From assembly GCA_019454225.1 (NCBI GenBank), contig CP075370.1:3652001-3716000 (forward strand): a DNA stretch of 64,000 nucleotides, read 5' to 3'. Below the pieces are notes generated by a model, which ran no database searches, was not told the origin of the DNA, and worked only from the letters and a program-made list of their open reading frames with translations. The translations under genes and the position numbers were made by a program. Position 1 is the first letter of the stretch; each line of letters begins with the position of its first letter. Origin of the DNA: Paracoccaceae bacterium (GTDB taxonomy: Bacteria > Pseudomonadota > Alphaproteobacteria > Rhodobacterales > Rhodobacteraceae). Shown piece by piece: positions 26,781-35,171 of this stretch.

Positions 26781-27881
26781 TCAGACGCCGGGCACCGGCG
26801 GGGCCGCGGCGGCCCCCTCGGGCGTCTGGCCGAACACCAGCGCCCGCCCCCGCCCCGCATGCTTGGAGGCATAGAGCGCCTCATCCGCGTCGTTCAGCAT
26901 CCGGTCGGGCGTGGGGTCCTGGTAGGCGGTGGATATCGCGATGCCGATCGAGGCGGAGATCACGCAGGCATGTCCCTCGAAATCAATGGGTTCGACAAGA
27001 CGCCCCACGATCCGCATGGCGGCCGCCGACAGCGCGGCGGCGTCCGGCAGGCCGGGCAGCACCACGACGAACTCGTCCCCCCCGACCCGCGCCACCAGAT
27101 CGCCCTTGCGGGTTTCCTCGGTCAGCACCCGCCCGACCTCGCGCAGCACATGGTCCCCCGCCGCATGGCCCAGCGTGTCGTTCACCGCCTTGAAGTAGTC
27201 GAGGTCGATGTGCATCAGCCCGAAGTCCAGCCGCCGGCCGATCAGGTCGGCCAGCGTCAGGTCAAGCGCCCGGCGGTTGCGCAGCCCGGTCAGCGTGTCG
27301 GTCAGCGCCTGCGCCTCGGCCGTCCGCTTCGCGCCCTGCAACCGCTGGGCCAGGTTGCGCAATTCCTCCATCACCGCCGATTTCGCCTCGACCAGGAACA
27401 GCAGTTCCATGGCCAGGTCGGTAGCCGCAAAATCGCCGTCGGTCAGACCGTAGTCGCGCACCGCGTCGATCACCCCGATCCCGAAGGACAGGTTCACCAG
27501 CATCCCGCCGCCCTCCGCCAGCGGCAGGGCGACACCGCGAAACCCCGGGCCGCCCGGACTGCGGGCAAAGATCGTCAGCCGCTCGCCCGCGCGGCGGCGC
27601 AGGTCGGCGCAGGTGGTGATGCCGCCGGGGCGGCGCACGTCAAAAAGGGCAAAGAAATCATTCCCCTGAACCGGATCATGCAGGGTTCCGGCAGGCCCCG
27701 CCGCGCGGAACAGCTTGCGCAGCGTGGGCCCGGCACCGATGATGCGGCCGTCCGGCGCCACCACCAGATGCAGTGGCATCAGCTGCCCCAGGGCCCGCGC
27801 CTCCAGCGCCACCGGCCCGGCGGCGGGGGGCGGGCCGTCCCCCTCCTGCGGCGTCGCGCCGATCTGGCAGCCGTCCGCCAT
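26781..27881 (-). CDS. Diguanylate cyclase with N-terminal HNOBA domain
   Basis: 366 residues. Residues about 25-160 match the HNOBA domain that partners H-NOX proteins (QLMPLHLVVAPDGRIIGAG, then ALFDVRRPGG). A helix (AVMEELRNLAQRLQGAKRTA) leads to a GGDEF domain, about 205-350, with intact active site RVGGDEFVV and inhibitory site RKGD exactly five residues before it. It should make cyclic di-GMP, with product feedback. The start at 27881 lies two bases after the H-NOX stop, so the H-NOX sensor and this cyclase are surely co-expressed and probably interact. Its C-terminal tail is Ala/Pro-rich. Confidence 0.92.
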   Translation of the reverse strand: MADGCQIGATPQEGDGPPPAAGPVALEARALGQLMPLHLVVAPDGRIIGAGPTLRKLFRAAGPAGTLHDPVQGNDFFALFDVRRPGGITTCADLRRRAGERLTIFARSPGGPGFRGVALPLAEGGGMLVNLSFGIGVIDAVRDYGLTDGDFAATDLAMELLFLVEAKSAVMEELRNLAQRLQGAKRTAEAQALTDTLTGLRNRRALDLTLADLIGRRLDFGLMHIDLDYFKAVNDTLGHAAGDHVLREVGRVLTEETRKGDLVARVGGDEFVVVLPGLPDAAALSAAAMRIVGRLVEPIDFEGHACVISASIGIAISTAYQDPTPDRMLNDADEALYASKHAGRGRALVFGQTPEGAAAAPPVPGV

Positions 27882-27883
27882 CG

Positions 27884-28468
27884 CTAGGCCCGTGCCGCCA
27901 GTTCGAAGCGGCGGCCCTCGGCGAAGCGGCTGTCGAGAAGATGGATCGCCACCCTTTCCCCCTCGGGGCCGCACCCCCGGTGGTCCAGCACCACAAGCGC
28001 GCCATAGTCATCGGCCATCGCGCGCAGCAGGCCCAGCATCACATGCCCCGCCCCCCGCAGCGGAAAGCGACAGGTCAGGAGATACCTGTCCGACCCCTCT
28101 TCCGCCAGTGACAGCTCCGGCAGGTCCAGATCGGGCACCGCCATCCGCCCGCGATCCGGCAGGTCCTCAAGCGACTGCAGGAAATCGGTGAACCCGTGGC
28201 CCGAGAACCGCAGCAGGCGGCGCAGCCGCTCCAGCCCCGGGTGCGACACCAGATAGGTTCCCAGATCCTCCAGCAGCGCCTCGCGGGGACGGTCCAGCAG
28301 CAGGGCCGCCGCGTCGATCAGGGCCCGGGTTTCGGCCGGTTCGTAGGTCAGCATCGGTTCGAAACTGTCATGACCCAGCTGGGCGGACCGGGCCACCGAA
28401 ACCCAGACCTCCGGCCCGAACGTGTCGCGCAGGTATCCCTGTATCGCCCTGTTCACCAGACCATGCAC
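27884..28468 (-). CDS. H-NOX (HNOB) sensor protein lacking the proximal His
   Basis: 194 residues, GTG start at 28468 (MHGLVNRAIQGYLRDTFG matches the conserved H-NOX N-terminus). The family binds NO or O2 at a heme held by a proximal His in a FLxNLDxxH segment. Here the matching segment is FLQSLEDLPDRG, with Pro 104 where His is expected. The heme-propionate motif YxSxR appears as LLTCR (130-134): the Arg is kept, the Tyr is Leu and the Ser is Thr. So either heme is held differently or the protein no longer senses gas through heme. It is directly upstream of the HNOBA-GGDEF cyclase, its likely output partner. Confidence 0.85.
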   Translation of the reverse strand: MHGLVNRAIQGYLRDTFGPEVWVSVARSAQLGHDSFEPMLTYEPAETRALIDAAALLLDRPREALLEDLGTYLVSHPGLERLRRLLRFSGHGFTDFLQSLEDLPDRGRMAVPDLDLPELSLAEEGSDRYLLTCRFPLRGAGHVMLGLLRAMADDYGALVVLDHRGCGPEGERVAIHLLDSRFAEGRRFELAARA

Positions 28469-28553
28469 CGCCAGCCCCGCCCTCAGCCGGCCGCCATCCT
28501 AGCGCACCGCCCGTTAACAAAGGCCAAATGTTTGCAGGGCAGCGGCAGCGTCC

Positions 28554-30110
28554 TCAGAAATCGGTGGGCGCCCCGCCGGCCTGCTTCCGGTCGGCGACGA
28601 ACCGCGTCAGGTCCTCAAGCGCGGCATGGTCCATCGGCGGCGGCTCGAACTCGGCCATGATCGCCTTGTAGATGCGGTGCGCGCGCTCGGGGGTCCAGTG
28701 CGCGCCATCGGTCTGCCAGGCCTCGTAGTTGCGCCAGTCGCTGACGATGGGCGCGTAGAAGGCGGTCTGATAGCGTGCCTGGGTATGCGCGCAGCCGAAG
28801 TAATGCCCCCCGGCACCGACCTCGCGCACCGCGTCAAAGGCGATATCCTCCTCGCCCGTGGCAAAGGTCGCCTCCTCGAAATACCGCTGGATCATCTGCA
28901 ACACTTCGCAATCCATCACGAATTTCTCGGGGCTTGCGATCAGCCCGCCCTCCAGCCAGCCCGCCGCGTGATAGACCATGTTGGTGCGGCTCTGCACCGC
29001 CGCCCAGAGCGAGTTCGACGTTTCCCACATCGACTGCCCGTCGGGGATGTTGGCCGCGCAGACCCCGGAGGACCGCAGCGGAAGGCCATAGCGGCGCGCA
29101 AGCTGGCCGGTCATCTGCGTGGCGCGCATGTATTCCGGCGTGCCGAAGGCAGGCGCGCCCGACTTCATGTCGACGTTCGAGGTGAAGGTGCCGATGGCGA
29201 CGGGGCAGCCGGGCCGGATGTATTCGATCAGTGCGATGGCCGACAGCGCCTCGGCGATCGACAGGGCCACCGCCCCCGCCATTGTCACGGGCGCCATGGC
29301 CCCGGCCAGGGTGAACGGCGTCACGACCGTGGGCTGGCCCCGCCGCGCCAGCCGCATCGCCCCATCCAGCATCGGCAGGTCGTGCTTCAGCGGGCTGACC
29401 GAGTTGATGTTCGTGTACATCCGTGGCGTGGCGTCGAACTCGGCATGGCTGAGCCCGGCCGCAAGGCGCGTCATCTCCATCACGTCCTCGACCCGTTCGG
29501 GGCCGAGCGAATAGGCATGCACCACCTTGTCGGTCAGCGTCAGCTTTTCATACAGGCAATCGAGGTGGCGGATCGCAGGGTGGATGTCGACAGGCTCGAC
29601 CGGATAGCCGCCCGCCACATGGATGCAGTTGAAATACTGCGTCAGCTTCATGAATTCCTTGAACGTCTCGAAGTCGCCCGAGCGCTTGCCACGCTCCAGA
29701 TCCCAGGCATTGGGTGGCGACGAGACGTTCACGAACACCATGTGCTTGCCGCCCATCACGATGCGGCGGTCGGCGTTGCGCGGGGTGATGGTGAATTCGG
29801 CCGGGGCGCGTCCGACCATCTCCATCACGAAATCCTCGTCCATCCGGACGTTCTGGCCGTTCACCAGGCAGCCCGCCGCCTTGAGGATGTTCACCGCCTC
29901 GGGATTCAGCATCTCGATGCCGATCTCGCGCAGGATGCGCATGGCCCCCTGATGGATGCGTTCCACCCCCTCGGGCGACAGCGGTTCCACCGGTGCGTCG
30001 GGGTTCACCGGGATCCGCCAGGGCATCTGGTCGATGACCGCCGTTCCGGCGCGCGTCTTGTTGCCCGCGCGTCCGCCCGCGCGGCGCTTGCGGCCCATGT
30101 CGTCGGTCAT
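28554..30110 (-). CDS. MttB-family (trimethylamine methyltransferase-like) corrinoid methyltransferase
   Basis: 518 residues. MttB-like proteins transfer methyl groups from methylamines or betaines to a corrinoid protein. Conserved blocks include RILREIGIEMLNPEAV at the start, PPNAWDLERGKRSGDFE, and SPLKHDLPMLDGAM. The frame has no in-frame amber codon, so this is the non-pyrrolysine branch, whose known members act on glycine betaine, proline betaine or carnitine. No corrinoid-protein gene is next to it in this window. The N-terminus is basic (GRKRRAGGRAGNKTRAG). The start at 30110 has only a weak G-rich ribosome site. The substrate is not deducible. Confidence 0.9.
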   Translation of the reverse strand: MTDDMGRKRRAGGRAGNKTRAGTAVIDQMPWRIPVNPDAPVEPLSPEGVERIHQGAMRILREIGIEMLNPEAVNILKAAGCLVNGQNVRMDEDFVMEMVGRAPAEFTITPRNADRRIVMGGKHMVFVNVSSPPNAWDLERGKRSGDFETFKEFMKLTQYFNCIHVAGGYPVEPVDIHPAIRHLDCLYEKLTLTDKVVHAYSLGPERVEDVMEMTRLAAGLSHAEFDATPRMYTNINSVSPLKHDLPMLDGAMRLARRGQPTVVTPFTLAGAMAPVTMAGAVALSIAEALSAIALIEYIRPGCPVAIGTFTSNVDMKSGAPAFGTPEYMRATQMTGQLARRYGLPLRSSGVCAANIPDGQSMWETSNSLWAAVQSRTNMVYHAAGWLEGGLIASPEKFVMDCEVLQMIQRYFEEATFATGEEDIAFDAVREVGAGGHYFGCAHTQARYQTAFYAPIVSDWRNYEAWQTDGAHWTPERAHRIYKAIMAEFEPPPMDHAALEDLTRFVADRKQAGGAPTDF

Positions 30111-30203
30111 GATCGGTCCCCGTGGTGCGTTCGGGCGCAGAATGACGGATGGACCGGCTGACTGGCCGTATCGTTTCCGACGCGGACACGTCGTTTTCGC
30201 GGG

Positions 30204-30899
30204 TCAGGCGACAGACTGCGCGTCGATCCAGCCCGCAAGACCGCCGATATCCGCCAGCACCACATCGGCCAGCGGCGAGAGTTCGTCCGCCGTGGCGATC
30301 CCTGTCAGCACGGCGACCGTCCGCATCCCGGCGGCACGGCCGGCGACAAGATCGTGATGGCTGTCACCCACCATCACCACGCGGGACGGCGGAAGGCCGG
30401 TTGCGGCGGCAAAGGCCAGCAACTGCCCCGGCCCCGGCTTGGCGCCGTGGCCGCTGTCATAGCCCGCGATGAAGTCGAACAGATGGGTGACGCCCTGTGC
30501 CGCCAGATGCGCCCGCGCCGGGGCCTCGGTATCATTCGTTGCCAGGCCCAGCCGCAACCCGCGCCCGCGCAGATCGGTCAGGACAGGGACAAGCGGCACC
30601 GCCGGTTCCATCACCGCCGTCTCGGCCAGCGCATTCATCCGGTCGGCCAAAGCCCCGACCGTCGCCCCGGGCAGGAGCGGCGCCAGCACGCCCGCGATGT
30701 CGATGGCGGTTGCGGCGATCACCGGACTGTCGGGCGCGAAACGGCCGCTGTCGATATCAAAGCCGATGGCCTGCCCCAGCCGCCGGACGTCGGCATCCGG
30801 GCCGGCCACCTCGGCCAGCATGCGGCGCGCCCAGCCGCCCCAGCTCTTGCGGAAATCGAACAGCGTGCCGTCCTTGTCAAAGACGATTCCCGCGATCAT
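30204..30899 (-). CDS. HAD-superfamily hydrolase, phosphoglycolate-phosphatase-like
   Basis: 231 residues. HAD motifs: motif I FDKDGTLFDF with nucleophile Asp 8 and acid Asp 10; motif II LGLATNDTE; motif III Lys in GAKPGPGQ; motif IV VMVGDSHHDL. A helical cap lies between motifs I and II. The subfamily dephosphorylates small phosphometabolites such as 2-phosphoglycolate. It lies between DUF3572 and the MttB-like gene on the same strand, with 78 bp and 93 bp gaps. No pathway partner is adjacent, so the substrate is unknown. Confidence 0.9.
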   Translation of the reverse strand: MIAGIVFDKDGTLFDFRKSWGGWARRMLAEVAGPDADVRRLGQAIGFDIDSGRFAPDSPVIAATAIDIAGVLAPLLPGATVGALADRMNALAETAVMEPAVPLVPVLTDLRGRGLRLGLATNDTEAPARAHLAAQGVTHLFDFIAGYDSGHGAKPGPGQLLAFAAATGLPPSRVVMVGDSHHDLVAGRAAGMRTVAVLTGIATADELSPLADVVLADIGGLAGWIDAQSVA

Positions 30900-30977
30900 G
30901 CCAGCCCCCGGTCAGTCCGCGCCACCATGGCCGTGGCACGGCGGCTTTGCAACGGCGGCATCGCCGGTTGGCGCGCG

Positions 30978-31259
30978 TCAGGTCCAGTGCGGGCTGTCGC
31001 CCCCCGGCAGCGCCGCCCGCGCCTCGGCGACACGGACGGGCGGGACGCCCAGCGACCTGGCGCAGTCGATCACCCGGTCATCCTCGGCGAGGATGAAGTC
31101 GAGCACGGCCCCCAGGAAGGCGGGATCGCCCATGCCGCGCCGCAGGTCGGCGGGCGACGCGCCGGTCGCGGCCAGGAAACCGCCCAGCCGATCGGCGTCG
31201 GAGGCCAGCCAGCCGACAGCCTGCAAGGCGAGCGTCTCAGCGGCTTCTTGCCGGTTCAT
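30978..31259 (-). CDS. DUF3572 protein
   Basis: 93 residues, started at the ATG at 31259 with GGGGAAAA upstream. AETLALQAVGWLASDADRLG and DPAFLGAVLDFILAEDDRV are the DUF3572 signature. The family is small, soluble, mostly helical, restricted to alphaproteobacteria and without a known function. It is divergent from the PleD-like gene with a 181-bp gap, an arrangement common in this group, which hints at a link to PleD-type signalling. Confidence 0.88.
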   Translation of the reverse strand: MNRQEAAETLALQAVGWLASDADRLGGFLAATGASPADLRRGMGDPAFLGAVLDFILAEDDRVIDCARSLGVPPVRVAEARAALPGGDSPHWT

Positions 31260-31440
31260 GGCGTTTTCCCCAGGGTTTTCCACGGCGCGACCGCCGGTCA
31301 CGCAGCTGTGCCCCGGCGCCCCGACGCTCCGCAAGACTTTCTTAACCAATCGGTCGGACAACGGAGATGTCCCGGCGCGATCGGTGGCCGGGATCGGGGC
31401 GGACCAGGGGTCGCCCGGCAGGACAGGACGATCGGGCGCG

Positions 31441-32832
31441 ATGGACGGCAGGGTTCTCATCATCGGCGGATCGGCGGCGGCGCGGATCATGCTCAAGGCG
31501 CGTCTTTCGGCGACCTGCCATGGCATCACCAGCCTGGCCGAGGGGGCGAAGGGTCTCGCCTGCGCGGCTGCGGGCGAACATGACGCCATCCTGGTGCATC
31601 AGGACCTGCCCGACATCCCCGCGCCCGAACTTGTCCGGCGCCTGCGGGCCTGCGCTCCACGGGCCGACATGCCGGTTCTCGTGATCGGTGACGACGGCGG
31701 CCCGGAAGCCCGCATCGCCGCGTTCGAGGCGGGCGCCGACGACGTCATCCGCCATCCGGATGAGGCGCTGCTCGCCGCCCGCCTGCGCAGCCTTCTGCGC
31801 CACCGCGACACGCTGGCCGAACTCGGCGCCAATGCCGAACCCGTGCGCGGCTTCGGGTTCGCCGAGGCGGACACCGGGTTCGCCGCGCGCGCCGACATCG
31901 TCCTGGTGATGGAACGGGGCGAGGCGGCGCTGCACCTGCGGCGCGATCTGGCGGTGCATCTGCCGCAGCCGCCGCGTGTGATGACCGCCGCCGAGGCGCT
32001 TGGCGATCCGCAATATTCCGCCGGTTGCGCAGGGCCGGACCTGTATGTGATCCACGCCGCGCCACAGGACACCGACAGCGCGCTCCGCCTGATGTCGGAA
32101 CTGCGCAGCCGCGCGGCCGGGCGCCATGCCGCCTTCTGCCTTCTGCGATCGGGCAGCGATGCCGCGATCGACCCCGTCGGCCTCGATCTGGGGGCGGGCG
32201 ATCTGGTCGATACCGGAACCGACCCGCGCGAGGTTGCCCTGCGGCTGCGCCGCGTGCTGGTGCGGAAACTGGCGGCCGACCGTCTGCGCGCCTCGGTCCG
32301 CGATGGCCTGCGCCTTGCCGTCACAGATCCGCTGACCGGCCTGCACAACCGTCGCTATGCGGTGCGCGAGCTTGCGGCGATGGCCGAGGCTGCACATGAA
32401 AAGGGCAGCACGCTGGCCATCCTGATCCTCGATCTGGACCGTTTCAAGCGCGTGAACGACGATTGGGGTCACGCTGCCGGCGACGCCGTGCTGATCGAGG
32501 TCGCGCGGCGGCTGGGCGGCGCGCTGCGCGGGTCGGACCTGATTGCCCGCATCGGCGGCGAAGAGTTTCTCGTCGCCCTCCCCGACACCGCCCTGCCCGA
32601 GGCCCGGCGCATCGCGGAACGGCTGTGCGACGTGATCCAGGCCCGGCCGGTCATGCTGCCGGCCGCGCAGCCGCTGAGGATCACCGCGTCGATCGGACTG
32701 GCGGTCGCCGACCTTTCGGGCGCCGGGATCGCCGGGTCGTTCCAGGCGCTGCTTGACCGGGCCGACCGGGCGCTGCTCGCGGCGAAATCCGCAGGGCGCA
32801 ACCAGGTGACGGTCGCACGCAGCGCGGCCTAG
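31441..32832 (+). CDS. PleD-like diguanylate cyclase with degenerate receiver domain
   Basis: 463 residues with two receiver-like domains and a C-terminal GGDEF. The start at 31441 gives MDGRVLIIGGSAAARIMLKA, aligned to the first receiver strand. In PleD the phosphorylation residues are D9/D10, D53 and K105; here these positions read Gly-Gly, His 53 (LVHQDLPDI) and His 105 (DDVIRHPDE), so the first receiver cannot be phosphorylated in the standard way. The GGDEF domain is intact: IARIGGEEFLVALPD with inhibitory site RGSD five residues before it, and LDLDRFKRVNDDWGHAAGD. It should make cyclic di-GMP, regulated by something other than phosphorelay on that receiver. Confidence 0.92.
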   Translation: MDGRVLIIGGSAAARIMLKARLSATCHGITSLAEGAKGLACAAAGEHDAILVHQDLPDIPAPELVRRLRACAPRADMPVLVIGDDGGPEARIAAFEAGADDVIRHPDEALLAARLRSLLRHRDTLAELGANAEPVRGFGFAEADTGFAARADIVLVMERGEAALHLRRDLAVHLPQPPRVMTAAEALGDPQYSAGCAGPDLYVIHAAPQDTDSALRLMSELRSRAAGRHAAFCLLRSGSDAAIDPVGLDLGAGDLVDTGTDPREVALRLRRVLVRKLAADRLRASVRDGLRLAVTDPLTGLHNRRYAVRELAAMAEAAHEKGSTLAILILDLDRFKRVNDDWGHAAGDAVLIEVARRLGGALRGSDLIARIGGEEFLVALPDTALPEARRIAERLCDVIQARPVMLPAAQPLRITASIGLAVADLSGAGIAGSFQALLDRADRALLAAKSAGRNQVTVARSAA

Positions 32833-32842
32833 GGCGGCCCGT

Positions 32843-33355
32843 TCAGGGCCGGTCCGACCGCTGGTCGCGCGATGGCCCGCGCCGGTTGCCGATCGCCTCC
32901 AGCCGTTCGGCAAAGGCCCGGCGCGCGGCCGGGTCCATGGTGGCAACATGGTCCACCAGCAACCCACGCGACAGCGCGATCATGTCCCCGACCCGGCGCG
33001 CCCCGCTCTCCATCGTGTCGCGCATCGCCTGGGGGTCGAAGGGTTCGGCGCGCAGCACGGCCACAAGCGCCGCCGTATCCTGCCGCCAGCCGCTGCGCAT
33101 CGCCCGCAGGTCCGGCGCCCGCGCGGCAAACGCCCGCCGCAGCGCCGCCCGATCCGCGTCCGACAGCGCCCCGGCCACCGGTCCCAGCCCGAAGTCGCGC
33201 ATCGCGGCGCCGCGCGGCGGCCCGTCGCGCACCACCGCCCCGACAATGACACCCGCCACCGCCAGATTCAGCGCCACCGACACCGCCAGTGCCACCCGCA
33301 GCCAGCGTCCGGGGGCACGGGGCGGGGTCGCCTTCATCTCGCCAGTGTCGACCAT
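32843..33355 (-). CDS. Periplasmic heavy-metal sensor/CpxP-like protein
   Basis: 170 residues with one N-terminal membrane anchor (LRVALAVSVALNLAVAGVIV) and a helical periplasmic part rich in Arg and Ala with LTSDADRAALRRAF-like helices. It fits the periplasmic heavy-metal-sensor (Spy/CpxP-like) family found after ECF sigma genes. A strong AGGAGG precedes the ATG. It is the last gene of a sigma-factor, small membrane protein and sensor cluster; 9 bp separate it from the preceding gene. A role as envelope-stress or metal sensor is family knowledge, not shown here. Confidence 0.8.
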   Translation of the reverse strand: MVDTGEMKATPPRAPGRWLRVALAVSVALNLAVAGVIVGAVVRDGPPRGAAMRDFGLGPVAGALSDADRAALRRAFAARAPDLRAMRSGWRQDTAALVAVLRAEPFDPQAMRDTMESGARRVGDMIALSRGLLVDHVATMDPAARRAFAERLEAIGNRRGPSRDQRSDRP

Positions 33356-33364
33356 GGTCGCCTC

Positions 33365-33724
33365 CTATCCTTCCCCTGCCTCGTCCAGCATCGCGGTGAC
33401 GTCCGGAATGATGTCCAGCGTCTCGTCCGTCGCATTGCCCAATAGGCCGCCGACCGGCTCGGGGGCGGCAAGGCCGATCCAGACACCGGCCGCCGCCGCC
33501 GTCACCATCCCGGCCAGCGACAGCCCGCCGCCGAATGCGGCGGCAAGACCGCGCAGCAGGCCGGACGCGCGGCGCACCCGCGGCACCGGCGGGCGGGTCA
33601 CGGCGGCCGCGTCGGCCATCACCCGCGCCATCAGGTCGGCACCGGGACGGGGACGGTCGGCACGCGCCTCGGCAAACAGCGCGTCGAGCATTGCATCGTC
33701 GGTTCGGTCATTGCGTCCAGACAT
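33365..33724 (-). CDS. Single-pass membrane protein, probable anti-sigma-like partner
   Basis: 119 residues, started at the ATG at 33724 with GAGGAG upstream. The N-terminal half is cytosolic and charged (DAMLDALFAEARADRPRPG). One membrane helix follows (LAGMVTAAAAGVWIGLAA), then a short periplasmic tail with DETLDIIPDVTAML. It sits four bases after the ECF sigma gene. Size, topology and place are those of an anti-sigma factor, but the sequence has no zinc-binding ZAS motif, so this role is an inference from context. Confidence 0.75.
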   Translation of the reverse strand: MSGRNDRTDDAMLDALFAEARADRPRPGADLMARVMADAAAVTRPPVPRVRRASGLLRGLAAAFGGGLSLAGMVTAAAAGVWIGLAAPEPVGGLLGNATDETLDIIPDVTAMLDEAGEG

Positions 33725-33728
33725 CACC

Positions 33729-34346
33729 CTACTCCTCTCCCGCATAGCCAAGTTCATCGCGCCGCCCGGCCAGAATCCCGGCAAGCGCCCGGCGCCCGCG
33801 TGCCGTCAGGCTTTCCACCGCCTCGACCCCGGTGCCCAGAACCGCCGCGATCTCGGGGTTCGACAAGCCCTCGATATGGCGCAGGACAACCGCCTGCCTC
33901 TGTCGTTCGGGCAGGGCATCAAGCGCCATCTGCAGCGCCGCCATGCGGTCCCGGTCCATCATGTCGGCCAGCACGCCCGGCGCCCTGTCGGCGATCTCGG
34001 GCGCATCGTCCAGCGTCACCGCGTTCCGCCGGCCGCGCCGCCGCAGCCTGTCCGTGCACAGGTTGGCGGCCACGCGGTACAGCCAGGTCGACACCTGCGC
34101 CTCGCCCTCGCGCCAGTCCGGCGCGATGCGCCACAGCCGCAGCAGCGCCTCTTGCGCCACATCCTCGGCCTCGGCCCGGTCGCCGCCCAGCATGCGCGCG
34201 GCAAAGGACAGGACGCGCGGCAGATGGCGCGCGGCCAGTTCGCGGGCCGCGGCGGCATCGCCCGCCGCATAGGCCGCCAGCAACCGGGCATCGCCGGATT
34301 GCGCCGCAACAGACGCCTGCATTCCCGCTGTCCGGCCCTGGATCAT
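33729..34346 (-). CDS. ECF-type RNA polymerase sigma factor
   Basis: 205 residues. Region 2: AEAEDVAQEALLRLWRIAPD and STWLYRVAANLCTDRLRRR. Region 4: LPERQRQAVVLRHIEGLSNP, then EIAAVLGTGVEAVESLTARG for the helix-turn-helix. There is no region 1.1 or 3, as in ECF factors. It leads a three-gene cluster with a membrane protein and a periplasmic heavy-metal-sensor protein. An EF-hand protein gene lies upstream on the same strand, separated by 83 bases with a strong hairpin. The promoter it recognises is not known. Confidence 0.93.
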   Translation of the reverse strand: MIQGRTAGMQASVAAQSGDARLLAAYAAGDAAAARELAARHLPRVLSFAARMLGGDRAEAEDVAQEALLRLWRIAPDWREGEAQVSTWLYRVAANLCTDRLRRRGRRNAVTLDDAPEIADRAPGVLADMMDRDRMAALQMALDALPERQRQAVVLRHIEGLSNPEIAAVLGTGVEAVESLTARGRRALAGILAGRRDELGYAGEE

Positions 34347-34388
34347 CGTGTGCGATCTTAACCTTCACCACCGTCCGCGCAATCCTGC

Positions 34389-34417
34389 CCGCCCCCGGGA
34401 ACAGTCCCCGGGGGCGG
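34389..34417 (-). terminator. 11-bp hairpin after the EF-hand gene
   Basis: CCGCCCCCGGG (34389-34399) pairs perfectly with CCCGGGGGCGG (34407-34417) around a 7-base loop, 12 bases after the EF-hand stop on the minus strand. There is no T-run, so it could be a Rho-independent-like terminator, an attenuating structure or a mRNA 3'-end stabiliser between the EF-hand gene and the sigma gene. Confidence 0.55.
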
Positions 34418-34429
34418 ATACCGGCCCGA

Positions 34430-34981
34430 TCAGTTCTCGGGGTTCGCCTGCGGGCGCCGCTCGTGCCCCCGATGATCACCGCGCCGACCGCTCCGCTCGG
34501 CGAAGCGCGCGCGGGCCGCGTCAGCCTCGGCTTTCGAGATCGCGCCGTCCCCGTCGGTGTCGATGCGGTCGAACAGCATGGCGGGCGCCGGCCGCACCAT
34601 CATTTCGGCAGCGCTCAGGAACCCGTCGCCATCGGCATCCATCATCTGCATCATCCGGTCCGCCATGCGGTCGGCGCGCGCCTCGGACTCGCGCATCTGG
34701 GCGGCCTTCAGCTCGTCGCGGCTGATCCGGCCATCGCCATCGGCATCCAGCGCCGCCACGCGGGCGGTGCGGGCGGCGTTCATCTCGTCGCGGGTGACGC
34801 GGCCGTCACCGTCGGCGTCCAGCGTGTCGAAGTCGAACATCGGCCCGGCGCCGCGCTCCATGCCGTGACCGCCCATGCGGGGGCCGTCCCGGTCGGCAAG
34901 GGCGGAACCCGCCACCGACAGGCCAAATGCGGCAGCCAGCACCGCGGGGGCCACCATGACAAACTTGCGCGAAAGGGTCAT
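34430..34981 (-). CDS. Secreted EF-hand calcium-binding protein
   Basis: 183 residues. Signal peptide: MTLSRKFVMVAPAVLAAAFG, cleavage probable after ALA. Four EF-hand loops are visible: DADGDGRVTRDE, DADGDGRISRDE, DADGDGFLSAAE and DTDGDGAISKAE, each with the Dx[DN]xDG pattern and a final acidic residue. The C-terminal tail is basic and His-rich (HRGHERRPQANPEN). It should bind calcium, or other divalent metals, in the periplasm. It has a clear GGAGAG ribosome site. Its location before an ECF sigma/heavy-metal-sensor cluster suggests a link to metal or envelope sensing. Confidence 0.9.
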   Translation of the reverse strand: MTLSRKFVMVAPAVLAAAFGLSVAGSALADRDGPRMGGHGMERGAGPMFDFDTLDADGDGRVTRDEMNAARTARVAALDADGDGRISRDELKAAQMRESEARADRMADRMMQMMDADGDGFLSAAEMMVRPAPAMLFDRIDTDGDGAISKAEADAARARFAERSGRRGDHRGHERRPQANPEN

Positions 34982-35171
34982 CGATCTCTCCTGATCCCTG
35001 ATCGGCGACAGGTCGTCCTGCCGTCTTCATGCCCATTCTACGCGGCATCCCGGGGTTTCCGTCGCGGTGCGGCCGGCGGTTTCGCGACATCGCGACGCAA
35101 GGCCACCGCGCCCCCTCCCCTTTGCGCGCGCCGCGGACTATGTCTGGCGCTTCGCAGTCCCGAGGTCCGCC

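Noticed and set aside
30469-31440. Upstream extension of the PleD-like protein
   Set aside because: The extension would run through the DUF3572 and HAD genes on the other strand and is Pro/Ser/Arg-rich; the receiver domain starts at 31441.
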